Position numbers and translations under genes: made by a program
Part shown: positions 34,605-44,066 of the stretch, piece by piece
Position numbering within the stretch: position 1 is the first letter of the stretch
Layout: each line of letters starts with the position of its first letter
Assembly: GCA_964481145.1 (NCBI GenBank)
Contig: CAYZTA010000010.1
Coordinates: 1-64,000 of the forward strand
Length of the DNA: 64,000 nucleotides
Direction: 5' to 3'
DNA from: Sandaracinus sp964481145
GTDB taxonomy: Bacteria; Myxococcota_A; Polyangia; Polyangiales; Sandaracinaceae
The notes under the pieces: model-generated
What the model was told of the DNA's origin: nothing
The model's database searches: none
What the model saw: only the letters and a program-made list of their open reading frames with translations

Positions 34605-37400
34605 CTAGCCACCTGGCTGTAGTGTGAGCACTCGGGTCGTCGTCTCCCCGGCAGCGATGTCGATCGTGATCGTTTCTCGGATGTCGAAATCGGAGTTCAC
34701 GAGCGTCACGGTATGCCGCCCCGCTGGGAGGGAAATGCTCATTTGCGGAGTATTTCCAATCAGTCGGCCGTCGATGAAGACCTGCGACCACGGACGCGTG
34801 TTGATTCGAAGCGTGCCAGCTCCACCACTCGCTCGGGGCTCAGCGCTCGCGGTGCTGACCGGGGTGCTGTTGGTTTCCTGTGTTGATGAGTTGCCACGCG
34901 ATGAACCACTCGATGCCACACGACGTGTTTCGGCACGCATCAGATTGGTAAAGTGTGCACCTCGTGATTCTCCAGTCGGAAGCGTGAGAACCGATTCATA
35001 ATCTTCGTGCCCAGCGCGCTCCATTCGTACCGTCCACGGGCCACCCGTCACATCGACGTCGGCCGCGACTGGAGTGCGCCCGATCGAGCGGCGTTCCGAG
35101 CCGCGAACGAGCGTGACCTCGGCTCCAGAAGGTTCCGAAGTGAAATCGACCGTCACGGCACGAAGGGCCAGCACAGCAGGGGGAAGCGACACGATATGGC
35201 CCTGCTCTACGCTGATTTGAGTCATCCACGGCGCGTAATTCGCTCCGTGATCCACCCGCACTTGGTAGGTCCCTGGCTCGAGGTCCGAAACCTGGACGGG
35301 GGTTCGGCTCGTGAGTTCGGTCTCGTTGACAAACACCCTCGCTCCAGGAGGAACTGTCGAGAGCGCGAACCCAGTTCCGGCCCCTGCTTCGGCTTGCGGA
35401 GCCGTCGCCGGTTCAGATCCTGCCGTTGGAATCGTCGGGGCTCCAGTGCTGGGAACCGCAACGGCAGGCGATCCAGAATCGGTTGGGGCTGCCACGAGCA
35501 CCACAGGAGGAACCGTCAAGTTCGTACCTGGTTCGACTGTCACCGTCGTGGCCCAGGTTTCGAACCCATGACGCCTGACTTCGAGGAGATGAGGCCCCGG
35601 CTCCACATTGGAGATCAACATGGGATTCGATGAAGAAGGAACGGCTTCGCCATCGAGGAACACGATCGCATCCGATGGATTCGCGGTCACCATGATCGAT
35701 CCCGGCTGGGATCCCATCACGAAGAACCAAACGCCGCCGGCGAGAAGCCCAAGCACAGCCACCGCTGCGAGCGCGGCGAGAATTCCAGAGTGTCCGCCTG
35801 ATTTTCGGGTGACAGCCGTGGGCTCAGGCCCAATCGGGGCTGGCGCTTGTTCGAACGGAGATGGCGCCCCGAGCCCCGACGAAGCCACAGGAGCCGGTGG
35901 CGTCGACGTCTGTGCAAAGGGCGCTTTGGGCGCCGGTGAAGGACGAGCAGCGCCCCCTGCGTAGGCCGCGGATGCCTGCGTGTTCGGCAGTTCGCTCAAC
36001 ATTCCGTTGAGCCCCTCGGGTTTGTCGTAGATCTGAGTCGACAACTCATCGTCGTCCCAGTCCATATCGAGGCCTGGTGTCGTGACGTTCGGCGCCTGAG
36101 ATGGGACTGAATCGGCACGTGGTCTAGACGATGGTGGCGGTGGCGGTGGTGAGTTGAGTTGTCCAGGCGTGCTTAGGCTGCCGGGCGCACTCATGCTCGG
36201 GCGGGGAGGCGGAGGGGGCGTGCCGCTCACTCGAGGCGGTGGGGGTGGCGGCGTCTGCACCACAGGCATTCCCAACACTGTTTTCTTCGGCGTACGAACA
36301 TTCGCCGACGGTATCGCGCTCATTTGAACCGACGGTTGCGAAGCTTCGATCGGCTCGAGATCATCGAACGCTTCCAAACCGGATTCAGGGGTCGATGCTC
36401 CGTCCTCTACGACAGGCAACATTCCGTTGGCTTCCATGCGCCGATACTCCTCTTCGCGTGCGCTCTCTTTCGCGATCTCATCGGCGAAGGCCTTTCGCAT
36501 ATAAGCGCTGAGGTCCTTACGCGAAAAGAAATTGCCGCTCGTGTACATGAACGACTGCAGGTCGTCATGGAGATCCATCGCGGTTTGGTAGCGATCGTCC
36601 ACGTCTTTCGCGAGGGCTTTGAGGACGATCTGCTCCAGCTCTTCTGGGATCCGACGATTGTACGTCGATGGCGGCATGATCTCGACGTTGCGAACTTTCT
36701 CCAAGGTCGAGAAATCGCTCTCCCCAACGAAGAGTCGTTCTCCCGTCAGCAACTCGTAAAGCACGATCCCCACCGCGAAGATATCGCTGCGGCGGTCGAG
36801 TGGGAGCCCTCGCACTTGCTCGGGCGACATGTATCCGAACTTGCCCTTGAGAATCCCGGCCTGGGTGCGACCCGCTTTACCGGCGGCCTTCGCGATGCCG
36901 AAATCGATGATTTTCGTCTCGCCATCGTAGCTGATCAGCACGTTCTGCGGGCTGACGTCCCGATGAACGAGATTGAGCTCTCGACCCGCCGCATCTTTTT
37001 TGTTGTGCGCGTAATCGAGCCCCTCGCAGATCTTCATCGCCGTGTAGCAAGCCATGGGGACGGGGACAGCCTCACCACGCTTGCGCGCACGATCGAAGAT
37101 CGCTCGGAGATCTTTGCCATGAACGAACTCCATCGCAATGAAGTAGGAGTCGTTCACTTTCCCGAGATCGAAGATTTGAGCGATGTTGGCGTGGGTCAGC
37201 TGAACACTGATCTTCGCCTCGTCGATGAACATCGTGATGAATTCTTGATCCTCCGCGATCGAAGGCAGAATCCGTTTCACTGCGACAAGGCGTTCAAACC
37301 CCTCGACGCCAAAGGCCTTGGCTTTGAAAACTTCGGCCATGCCCCCGACGTTGATCCGTTCGAGGAGCACGTACTTTCCGAACGGAATGGGCTTCTTCAT
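34605..37400 (-). CDS. Membrane Ser/Thr protein kinase with four PEGA domains
   Basis: A 931-residue receptor-type kinase from ATG 37400 (MKKPIPFGKYVLLERINVGG); a GTG seven codons earlier is the alternative. The kinase domain (about 8-275) has Lys42 in VAVKRIL, catalytic Asp148 in HRDVSPQN (the form usual in myxobacterial kinases), Asp166 in DFGIAKA and GYMSPEQVRG. A Pro-rich linker of about 230 residues leads to one transmembrane helix (LAALAAVAVLGLLAGGVWFF) and an exterior part with four PEGA domains, the last beginning GTLRINTRPWSQVFIDG. All kinase residues look intact. It heads an operon with the divergent pilin and glycosyltransferase, so it may control that surface system. Confidence 0.94.
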   Translation of the reverse strand: MKKPIPFGKYVLLERINVGGMAEVFKAKAFGVEGFERLVAVKRILPSIAEDQEFITMFIDEAKISVQLTHANIAQIFDLGKVNDSYFIAMEFVHGKDLRAIFDRARKRGEAVPVPMACYTAMKICEGLDYAHNKKDAAGRELNLVHRDVSPQNVLISYDGETKIIDFGIAKAAGKAGRTQAGILKGKFGYMSPEQVRGLPLDRRSDIFAVGIVLYELLTGERLFVGESDFSTLEKVRNVEIMPPSTYNRRIPEELEQIVLKALAKDVDDRYQTAMDLHDDLQSFMYTSGNFFSRKDLSAYMRKAFADEIAKESAREEEYRRMEANGMLPVVEDGASTPESGLEAFDDLEPIEASQPSVQMSAIPSANVRTPKKTVLGMPVVQTPPPPPPRVSGTPPPPPRPSMSAPGSLSTPGQLNSPPPPPPSSRPRADSVPSQAPNVTTPGLDMDWDDDELSTQIYDKPEGLNGMLSELPNTQASAAYAGGAARPSPAPKAPFAQTSTPPAPVASSGLGAPSPFEQAPAPIGPEPTAVTRKSGGHSGILAALAAVAVLGLLAGGVWFFVMGSQPGSIMVTANPSDAIVFLDGEAVPSSSNPMLISNVEPGPHLLEVRRHGFETWATTVTVEPGTNLTVPPVVLVAAPTDSGSPAVAVPSTGAPTIPTAGSEPATAPQAEAGAGTGFALSTVPPGARVFVNETELTSRTPVQVSDLEPGTYQVRVDHGANYAPWMTQISVEQGHIVSLPPAVLALRAVTVDFTSEPSGAEVTLVRGSERRSIGRTPVAADVDVTGGPWTVRMERAGHEDYESVLTLPTGESRGAHFTNLMRAETRRVASSGSSRGNSSTQETNSTPVSTASAEPRASGGAGTLRINTRPWSQVFIDGRLIGNTPQMSISLPAGRHTVTLVNSDFDIRETITIDIAAGETTTRVLTLQPGG

Positions 37401-37526
37401 CGCAATCTCACCGCTTTGCACCCGTTTCCCAAAGGGCGGTAGCGTACTGGGCCAGGGCGCCTTTGATCAATGCGACGACATTTTTTCTCGTCCACCACCG
37501 TCGAGAGAGACCTCACGGTTCTGGCT

Positions 37527-40181
37527 TCACGGCTCGGTTTCGCGAGAAAAACGGGGTGGTTGGGTCGGAAAATACCGAACGCGTTGCCCCTGTAGATATC
37601 CCCAACGGCCGTACGGCATGGGGGGATTGTCTGAGAAGAGCACCTCGGCAGAGGCGGTCTCTTCAGCAAAAAACGAAAGCAACGGTTCGGAATCGAGGCC
37701 CCGTGTCGTCTGTCCGTCGGGGGCCGCCGCTCCGCCTTCACCCAGAAGCGCGAGGCGAACCTCCTCTTCCAACGAGATCGCCTGTTGGACTCCTGCCCGG
37801 GCCAGCACCTCCACGAGATGGGCCCCTTCGGCGTACACCAGGAATCCGTCGCGATCCACGCCCACCGCAGCCCCCGTATCATTTTCAGACGAGAGGATCC
37901 TGCCTTGGAGCAGAACATCATCTTCAGTCGAGGGCACCCCCACGGCGAACTCCCAACCCATCAGAGCTCGGGTCGCAAAGAGCGCAACCCCACCGGAGCG
38001 CGGAGTTCCTGTGAATCCTCCGAGTACGCGCTGATGATGAGATTGCCGAATCGGCGAAGGCACGGCCCGTCGGGGATCGATCCGAACGACCCACGTGTCT
38101 CCAACCCGTAGCCGCGCAAACGCATAAGGCCACCCCGCATGGGGCAATCCGACGCTCGAAAATCTTCCTTCTTCAGCCGTCGCGTTCCGAAGCGGAGGCC
38201 CAGGCAACGTCGGTCGGAGGGTCAAATAAAAGAAGTCTCTCGGATCTCGCGTGAGGTAGCGCGGGAAGCGCATGGCCATCGAACGCACGGCCTTGCGACC
38301 TCGCACTCGCCATCCCGGAGCATCGGGCATCGGTGCATCGTGCTCGTACTGCGCGTGAACCCGCGGAGCCGCCGGTACATCTTGCGAATTGTCTTCGCGG
38401 TACGGGCGAAAGAACTCGAAACCGCAATGCCCACTGTTCATGTCCAGATGCATGGCGCGCTGACAACGAGCGCTGATCATCGCTTGACCAAGCGCCTCGG
38501 GACCGAGGGAATCGCCCCAGAAAAAGGCAAAAAAGCCTTCGTTGGTGAGGCAAAGGCCACTCCGGTAAGTGTACGTTTGTTCATCGCTTTCTTGCGGCGC
38601 CGCACCCCACCACCAGCGCTCCCAAGGATTCCACACACCGTCCTCGACGACCGAAGTCAGATTCTGTCGCAGCTCGATGATGCCTTCGGGAATCTGACGA
38701 TTCGCGAGATTTTCATCGAAATAACGCCCTCTCCAATTGGGTGCGGGCCAACTGCCCATGCCCACACGACCATCATTGAACACGGCGACCGTCGCGGCCC
38801 ACGGCTTGGGCGGCAAATACACACGCCCTTCCGCCATCATGCCGAACTCTCCGTGCATCGCCTGAAAGCCTCCGTTGAACGCTCCGACCAGCATACGGAT
38901 CGTGCGTTCGTCGCGCGGAATGCGTCCTGCGCCGAGATCTCCCGTGGCGCTCCGCGGTTCGCGTGTGCCCGGCATCATCCGTAGCTGAACCTGCCGAGGG
39001 TCCCACATCGTCACGTACACACGAACGTACGGTCGCAGCGGATCGGGGCGAACGAAGCTTTGCACGAATGCGGGCGGCGCACCGGGATACTGATTGACGA
39101 AGGGATCATCGATCACAGTGATCCATTCCCCCTCCCCTTGCATGGGCTCGTCAGTGATCACCGGACTCATGGCAGGAGGTGGCCACCCCAACTCCGCCTC
39201 TCTGGCCGTCAAGAGCGCGCGCCGCTCCTCGTCGAGCGGCTCGGATACGCGAGCCACACCGAGATCGGCCCATGCCTCCTCTTCCGTATCCCCACTTCCA
39301 AGAACGGCGTGCCGCGCGCGATTCCATGCGTCTTCCAATGCAAACACGCGGTTCTCGAGCCACTCGATGGGAGCCGGCCCCACGAATGAAAGGTTGCGCA
39401 CCGTGTCGACCACCCAGGTGATTCCCCCCGGCACACCTGCCACATGGATTTGCCGCTCCACCTCGTCTTCGCCCTCGACCACCTCGAGCCTCTCGAGATC
39501 GATGCTCAGCGGCGGATGTTCGTCCGCGGCGAGGACCACGCGCGCGCCATCGACGTCCATCCGGAGCTCGGCTCTGGGATGTCTCCACTGAAATCGAGTA
39601 CGGCCAAATCCTGCGGTGCGTCCCGTCTCCTGCAGATTGGTGATCGCATGTTGAATTCGTTGCATTCGGGTGAACTCGGCAACCGACGATTCGGGTTCAC
39701 CGCGCACATCGAAGACCGTCAGAGCTTCGATGTGCTCGCCCGCGCGTGAGAAGAACAGGGCATGATCACCCACACGGACAAGACCTTCTTCGTTGGCGCT
39801 CGGTGTCTCAGTCAGATTGACGACAGACGAAACATCGAGGATCGAACCGCCTCGACCAGGACGAATTTCGGCATACCAAACATCGTCGAGCTCTCCATCC
39901 TGGTGTGCGAGGAAGAGCGCCGGACGAAGTGACCATGGTCCTTCGTGTTCGGCCAGCCACAGGATCGTGTCCTCCGTGACGCGAATCCCGGAACGCAAGA
40001 GCACGGCTTGGAGCGAGCGCTCGGCGCTGCTTTCGTTGGCTCCCGAGCCCCAAAACCGAATGCCAACGAGGAGCAACAAAAGGATCGCCAGCGCGACGAA
40101 GAGCCGTCGGCGCCTCGCGAACCATGCTTTGACGTTCTCACGAACAACAGTCGCAGCTTTGCTGCGGGAGCTCGATTCCAT
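37527..40181 (-). CDS. Large membrane-anchored protein with phosphodiester-glycosidase-like domain
   Basis: An 884-residue protein from ATG 40181. A basic N-terminus (ENVKAWFARRRR) precedes one transmembrane helix (LFVALAILLLLLVGIRFWG), leaving a large periplasmic part. The middle (about 440-640) resembles the NAGPA/PF09992 phosphodiester glycosidase fold: MLVGAFNGGFQAMHGEFGMM, WAATVAVFNDGRVGMG, then CLTNEGFFAFFWGDSLG and HLDMNSGHCGFEFF, where the family has a LDGGGS-type motif. The flanking parts are unrecognised. The NAGPA call is by motif pattern and should be read as tentative. The stop lies 126 bp before the kinase start on the same strand, so it may be expressed with that operon. Confidence 0.62.
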   Translation of the reverse strand: MESSSRSKAATVVRENVKAWFARRRRLFVALAILLLLLVGIRFWGSGANESSAERSLQAVLLRSGIRVTEDTILWLAEHEGPWSLRPALFLAHQDGELDDVWYAEIRPGRGGSILDVSSVVNLTETPSANEEGLVRVGDHALFFSRAGEHIEALTVFDVRGEPESSVAEFTRMQRIQHAITNLQETGRTAGFGRTRFQWRHPRAELRMDVDGARVVLAADEHPPLSIDLERLEVVEGEDEVERQIHVAGVPGGITWVVDTVRNLSFVGPAPIEWLENRVFALEDAWNRARHAVLGSGDTEEEAWADLGVARVSEPLDEERRALLTAREAELGWPPPAMSPVITDEPMQGEGEWITVIDDPFVNQYPGAPPAFVQSFVRPDPLRPYVRVYVTMWDPRQVQLRMMPGTREPRSATGDLGAGRIPRDERTIRMLVGAFNGGFQAMHGEFGMMAEGRVYLPPKPWAATVAVFNDGRVGMGSWPAPNWRGRYFDENLANRQIPEGIIELRQNLTSVVEDGVWNPWERWWWGAAPQESDEQTYTYRSGLCLTNEGFFAFFWGDSLGPEALGQAMISARCQRAMHLDMNSGHCGFEFFRPYREDNSQDVPAAPRVHAQYEHDAPMPDAPGWRVRGRKAVRSMAMRFPRYLTRDPRDFFYLTLRPTLPGPPLRNATAEEGRFSSVGLPHAGWPYAFARLRVGDTWVVRIDPRRAVPSPIRQSHHQRVLGGFTGTPRSGGVALFATRALMGWEFAVGVPSTEDDVLLQGRILSSENDTGAAVGVDRDGFLVYAEGAHLVEVLARAGVQQAISLEEEVRLALLGEGGAAAPDGQTTRGLDSEPLLSFFAEETASAEVLFSDNPPMPYGRWGYLQGQRVRYFPTQPPRFSRETEP

Positions 40182-40401
40182 GTCGGTTCGAAAAGACGTG
40201 CCAGCGCAAGGACGCATCGATCCGCGTCGTATTGGGGCGCGTTGCGGAGGCGTGTGTAGCACGGGCCATTCCAGTCGGCATGCGTGCGCTCACTCGCTCT
40301 GGAAGTCAGGCGCGGGTTGCTCACCCACATCAATCTAGACAAGATGCCGGCGTTTGAATGGGTGGGCGCGCGAAGAACCGCGCTTGAGTCGAAGGTTTCC
40401 T

Positions 40402-41334
40402 ATGCGAATCACTGCATTTTTGACCCTTCTGGGTCTCAGTGGCCTTGCTTCTCTGTCTGTGCTCGTTGGGCCAGGAGAAGTGTGCGCGCAGCGCGCTCCG
40501 CGCTCCACGGCGCGTACGAGCGAAGACACCGGCGCACCCAGCGCCCCGATGCCGCGGCTTTCGGATCTACCCGACATATTGCAGCGCTTGAACAGCACCA
40601 ACGCCGATGAAACGCGCATGGCGCTCGATGAGCTCGTCATCCTGGACCGTCCTGAAGCCATCGCGCCGATCGCCGAGCTGCTTCGTCGCGGACAGCCCGA
40701 CGTGATCACCGATCATGCGCTCGAATCACTCAAGCGAATCGCAGAGCCGGCCGCCCTTGACGTGCTCACGGAGTTCACGCGGCACCGACGCCCCGGAGCG
40801 CGCAGACGCGCATACGAGGCGCTCTCGGAGATTCGAGATCGCCGAGTGCGAGTGCTTCTCGAGCAGGGGTTGCGCGATAGTGATCGCAGCGTACGAGCAG
40901 AGGTCGCCGACTCCTTGGGACGCATCGGCGCCCGTGATTCGGTGGAGTTGCTCTTCCGCGCGTTCGAGCGCGGGGTCATCGAAGCGGCTCCAGCGATTGG
41001 TCGTCTCGGCAACGATGAGAGCGTGGCCCGATTCACGGGATACCTCGGTCAACAGCCACTCTCGGTCATCCTCGAAGGATACAGCGAGTTTCTTCATCGC
41101 ACGGACATCTCGGAGGCCACGAAGATCGAGATCGTCATGCGTCTCGGCGAAGTCTCCGGCCGCTTGGTGCGTCAGTTCCTTCAACAAGAAATCATTCGAC
41201 TGCAGGATGAAGAGCGCTCCGCGAGAAGGCGCGCGCCAAGTCCGTTGATGATGCGGATGTCGGAAGTGCTCAGTCGCATTCCGGTGGATGCTCCGCAATC
41301 CCGTCCGACTTCTGGTTCTGGAGAGGTCCCGTGA
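40402..41334 (+). CDS. Exported HEAT-repeat protein
   Basis: A 310-residue protein from ATG 40402, preceded by gaagg. The signal peptide is MRITAFLTLLGLSGLASLSV and beyond. The mature region contains HEAT repeats in the bacterial PBS style: DETRMALDELVILDRPEAIA, ITDHALESLKRIAEPAALDV, RRAYEALSEIRDRRVRVLLE and RAEVADSLGRIGARDSVELL. These form a helical solenoid for protein binding. Its stop overlaps the GTG of the next gene by 4 bp (GTGA), so the two exported proteins are made together and probably act together. Confidence 0.85.
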   Translation: MRITAFLTLLGLSGLASLSVLVGPGEVCAQRAPRSTARTSEDTGAPSAPMPRLSDLPDILQRLNSTNADETRMALDELVILDRPEAIAPIAELLRRGQPDVITDHALESLKRIAEPAALDVLTEFTRHRRPGARRRAYEALSEIRDRRVRVLLEQGLRDSDRSVRAEVADSLGRIGARDSVELLFRAFERGVIEAAPAIGRLGNDESVARFTGYLGQQPLSVILEGYSEFLHRTDISEATKIEIVMRLGEVSGRLVRQFLQQEIIRLQDEERSARRRAPSPLMMRMSEVLSRIPVDAPQSRPTSGSGEVP

Positions 41335-44057
41335 CTCAACATCTCTTCCTCAAAGCGACCGCGCTGCTGACTCTTTTCGCTCTTTCCGGCTGTGGCGGCA
41401 GCACACAGAACGCGTTCAGCCATCAGTTCGCCGATAACCGCGCCGATCATTTCGCGACGATCCTCGCGCGCATGCCGGCTGCACGTGCACATTCTCAACC
41501 GCACAACGCGTTGGGTGAGCCTCTCGTGGTCGTCGCCACACACGGCGAAGCGAGTGAACGGGGGCTGGCCGCTTTTTCTGTCGCGAATGGCGAAGAGCGA
41601 TGGCGATTTGCGTTTGACGCCCAGACGCGACCTGAAATTCTCGGTGATGTCGTGCTGACGAGTGATCGTCAGCACCTCGTGGCGCTCGATCTGCGCACGG
41701 GCCGAGAACGCTGGAGGCGTCCACTCGCGGACTTGGCCTACGTTGGCGCCACACGAGATGGCGACACGATTTTCTATTCGTCGACGGTCGGAGCGCTTGG
41801 AGGAGCCCGGCGGGTGGGGCATGTGGTGGCCGTCGATGCATCGAATGGCTCCGAGCTGTGGCGATATGAAGTGCACGGTGTGTTCGGACAGCCTGCCGCG
41901 ACCGGCGGGATGGTCATGATCCCGTGGGAGCGACAGAACCTCGCGATTCTCGACGCCACCACCGGCGTCGAGCTCGCACGTCTTCGATCCACTGACGATG
42001 TCATCGCATGGGCGTTCGATGATCCGAGCGGCATCTATTACGGATATCGCAACATCTATCGAATGAACTCGAGCTCGGTCTCGGGGGTTCGCTCGGAGTC
42101 GACCCACCTCACGTTGCCTTTGCCCACGTTGCCCGTGCTCCGCGAAGGGGAGACCGCACGAGAAGTCGAAGTGTTCGACGACGGCTTTTTACCCAAGCCA
42201 GGCACACGAAGCGCCCGCGGTCGTATCCGTCTGTATTTCGCGCCGGATGGGACGGTCGATTCGCACGAAATCAAGATCCTCGGGAATCACGTCTATTTCG
42301 TTTATTTCCGCTACGTATTTGGTTACGACCTCGACGGAACGCTGCGGTTCGCGCGCATTCTCGAAGAAGACGTGATCGGCGCCGAGCCCACGGCGGAAGG
42401 GCTTTTCGTGGTGGGCGAACAAGGCCAGATGCATCTCCTCGACAAGGAGAGTGGGCTCGATCGCTGGAGCGGCTCACTTCACCAGCCCCTCGCGTCGGTG
42501 GCCCTCGACATCGGCGGCAGCCTTTCTGGCCAATCCGCACCCACAGGATCGAATGATCTACGAGCGAGCCTCAGCGCGGTTGCCGTGGATCCCGACAACC
42601 GCCTCGTGCCCGCACGGGCCTACGCCATCCAGGCGCTGGCTGCATTGGAGGAGCCCGAGATCACCCGTGACCTTCTCGACTTGTATGCGCAGCAGTCGAT
42701 GCCTTCTGCGCTTCGCCAAGTCATCGCATCGGCCCTGCGCACCCGCCGCACCGGAAGTGAGTATCTCATCGCGGCGCTCCGACAACGCTTCGATTTCATC
42801 GAACAAACCCAGGTCCCTCCGCTCGAGGTCATCGTTCCCTCGTTGCTCGAGATGCAAGCCCGAGACGCCGTGCCTGGGCTGATGCAGCAACTCCAAGATC
42901 ACGAGACGCCCGCCACGATTCTTCCCATGCTGATCCACGCGATCGTGGAACTGGGCGACGCCTCGATCGTCCCGGCTCTACAGCGATTTCTCGTGCTCTA
43001 TCGCGCAGACAGCGCGTTCCAACAATATCCAGAAGCGCTGGCGGAGGCGGCCACGGGCATCTTCCGGCACGGCGGCCCGGAAGGTCGGACCATGCTGACT
43101 GCGCTCGTGGAAGAGTCACGAACCAACGTGCCCCTTCGTGAAGCCATCACGGGGCTCTACGAAGCCGAGAGACTCGAACAGGAATCGATCGCGCGGCGTG
43201 AAGCAGAAGCCGCGCAAGAGGCGCTCGCGCAAGCCGCGCAGCAAGCCGAGGCAGCTTTGCCAGGCCGACTCACACCGAGGGAAATCGATCAAGCGTTTGC
43301 GGAGCACGTGGATGCGCTCCGTGAATGCGCCGCGCTCGAAGTCGCGCGCACTCCGACGCTCGGCCAAGTTCGTCTGGTCTTCATTCTCACGCACGATGGA
43401 CACGCCGAAGAAATCGGGGTGGCGCCGAATTCCGCAGAGCTCACGCAATGCATGCGCGAGCATGTCACGGCGATTCAGTTCCCGCGTTTTCGACAGCGCC
43501 GGATGCGAGGTTCGTACGTGCTTTCGCTGCGAGCCGTGGAGGAGCGCCCTCAGACGACCGAGCTGGCGCTTTCCGCAGATGCACCGTGGTGGGCTTGGTC
43601 CGAGCAGCGAGCGGAGACCCACCCACGCGTCAACGAATCGGAGCGTGCCTGGTGGGAGCGCCGCCCAGCGCCAGTACAGACCGTCAACACCACCACCCCC
43701 CAAGCGCCAGCCCATGCTGGAAGCAGCGCTGGCACCCAGAGCCCGACGCAGCCGCGTGAAGCGACCCCTTGGTGGACGGATGCCGGAGCAGAATCCGATG
43801 CCGATTCGGGTGCAGGCACAGAAGGAACCGTGGATGAACCAGCGACACCGGAGCCGGCACCTCCACCCGCCGAGCCCCGCGGACGACGCAGTCGACGGGG
43901 ACGTGCGGAGGAGCCTGTCCGCTCTGAACCCGTAGAAGCCCCAGTAGCCCCAAGCGCTCCAGCGGCCCCACCGGCCGCTCCGCCTGCGCCCACGCCACCT
44001 GCGGCCCCCCAGGAGCCAGAACCGCCCGCTTGGTGGGCACCTGCCGAAGGCGGGTGA
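41331..44057 (+). CDS. Lipoprotein with PQQ-type beta-propeller, HEAT repeats and Trp-Trp tail
   Basis: A 908-residue lipoprotein (lipobox LSGC, Cys at about 21) starting at GTG 41331. Residues about 60-400 show PQQ/BamB-like propeller repeats: GLAAFSVANGEERWRFAFDA, HLVALDLRTGRERWRRPLAD, VVAVDASNGSELWRYEVHG, MHLLDKESGLDRW. Then come HEAT-like helices (PARAYAIQALAALEEPEITR), an Ala/Glu coiled coil (about 610-650) and a TonB-C/AgmX-like domain (LGQVRLVFILTHDGHAEEIG ... VTAIQFPRFRQRR). The last 170 residues are Pro/Ala-rich with four spaced Trp pairs (APWWAWSEQ, RAWWERRP, TPWWTDAG, PAWWAPAE). The whole fits an envelope scaffold working with the HEAT protein upstream. Confidence 0.85.
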   Translation: MTQHLFLKATALLTLFALSGCGGSTQNAFSHQFADNRADHFATILARMPAARAHSQPHNALGEPLVVVATHGEASERGLAAFSVANGEERWRFAFDAQTRPEILGDVVLTSDRQHLVALDLRTGRERWRRPLADLAYVGATRDGDTIFYSSTVGALGGARRVGHVVAVDASNGSELWRYEVHGVFGQPAATGGMVMIPWERQNLAILDATTGVELARLRSTDDVIAWAFDDPSGIYYGYRNIYRMNSSSVSGVRSESTHLTLPLPTLPVLREGETAREVEVFDDGFLPKPGTRSARGRIRLYFAPDGTVDSHEIKILGNHVYFVYFRYVFGYDLDGTLRFARILEEDVIGAEPTAEGLFVVGEQGQMHLLDKESGLDRWSGSLHQPLASVALDIGGSLSGQSAPTGSNDLRASLSAVAVDPDNRLVPARAYAIQALAALEEPEITRDLLDLYAQQSMPSALRQVIASALRTRRTGSEYLIAALRQRFDFIEQTQVPPLEVIVPSLLEMQARDAVPGLMQQLQDHETPATILPMLIHAIVELGDASIVPALQRFLVLYRADSAFQQYPEALAEAATGIFRHGGPEGRTMLTALVEESRTNVPLREAITGLYEAERLEQESIARREAEAAQEALAQAAQQAEAALPGRLTPREIDQAFAEHVDALRECAALEVARTPTLGQVRLVFILTHDGHAEEIGVAPNSAELTQCMREHVTAIQFPRFRQRRMRGSYVLSLRAVEERPQTTELALSADAPWWAWSEQRAETHPRVNESERAWWERRPAPVQTVNTTTPQAPAHAGSSAGTQSPTQPREATPWWTDAGAESDADSGAGTEGTVDEPATPEPAPPPAEPRGRRSRRGRAEEPVRSEPVEAPVAPSAPAAPPAAPPAPTPPAAPQEPEPPAWWAPAEGG

Positions 44058-44066
44058 AAACCCGAT

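Noticed and set aside
36964..36990. HRDVSPQN instead of HRDLKPEN in the PEGA kinase as a defect
   Set aside because: This form is usual in myxobacterial kinases, and the catalytic Asp and Asn are present.
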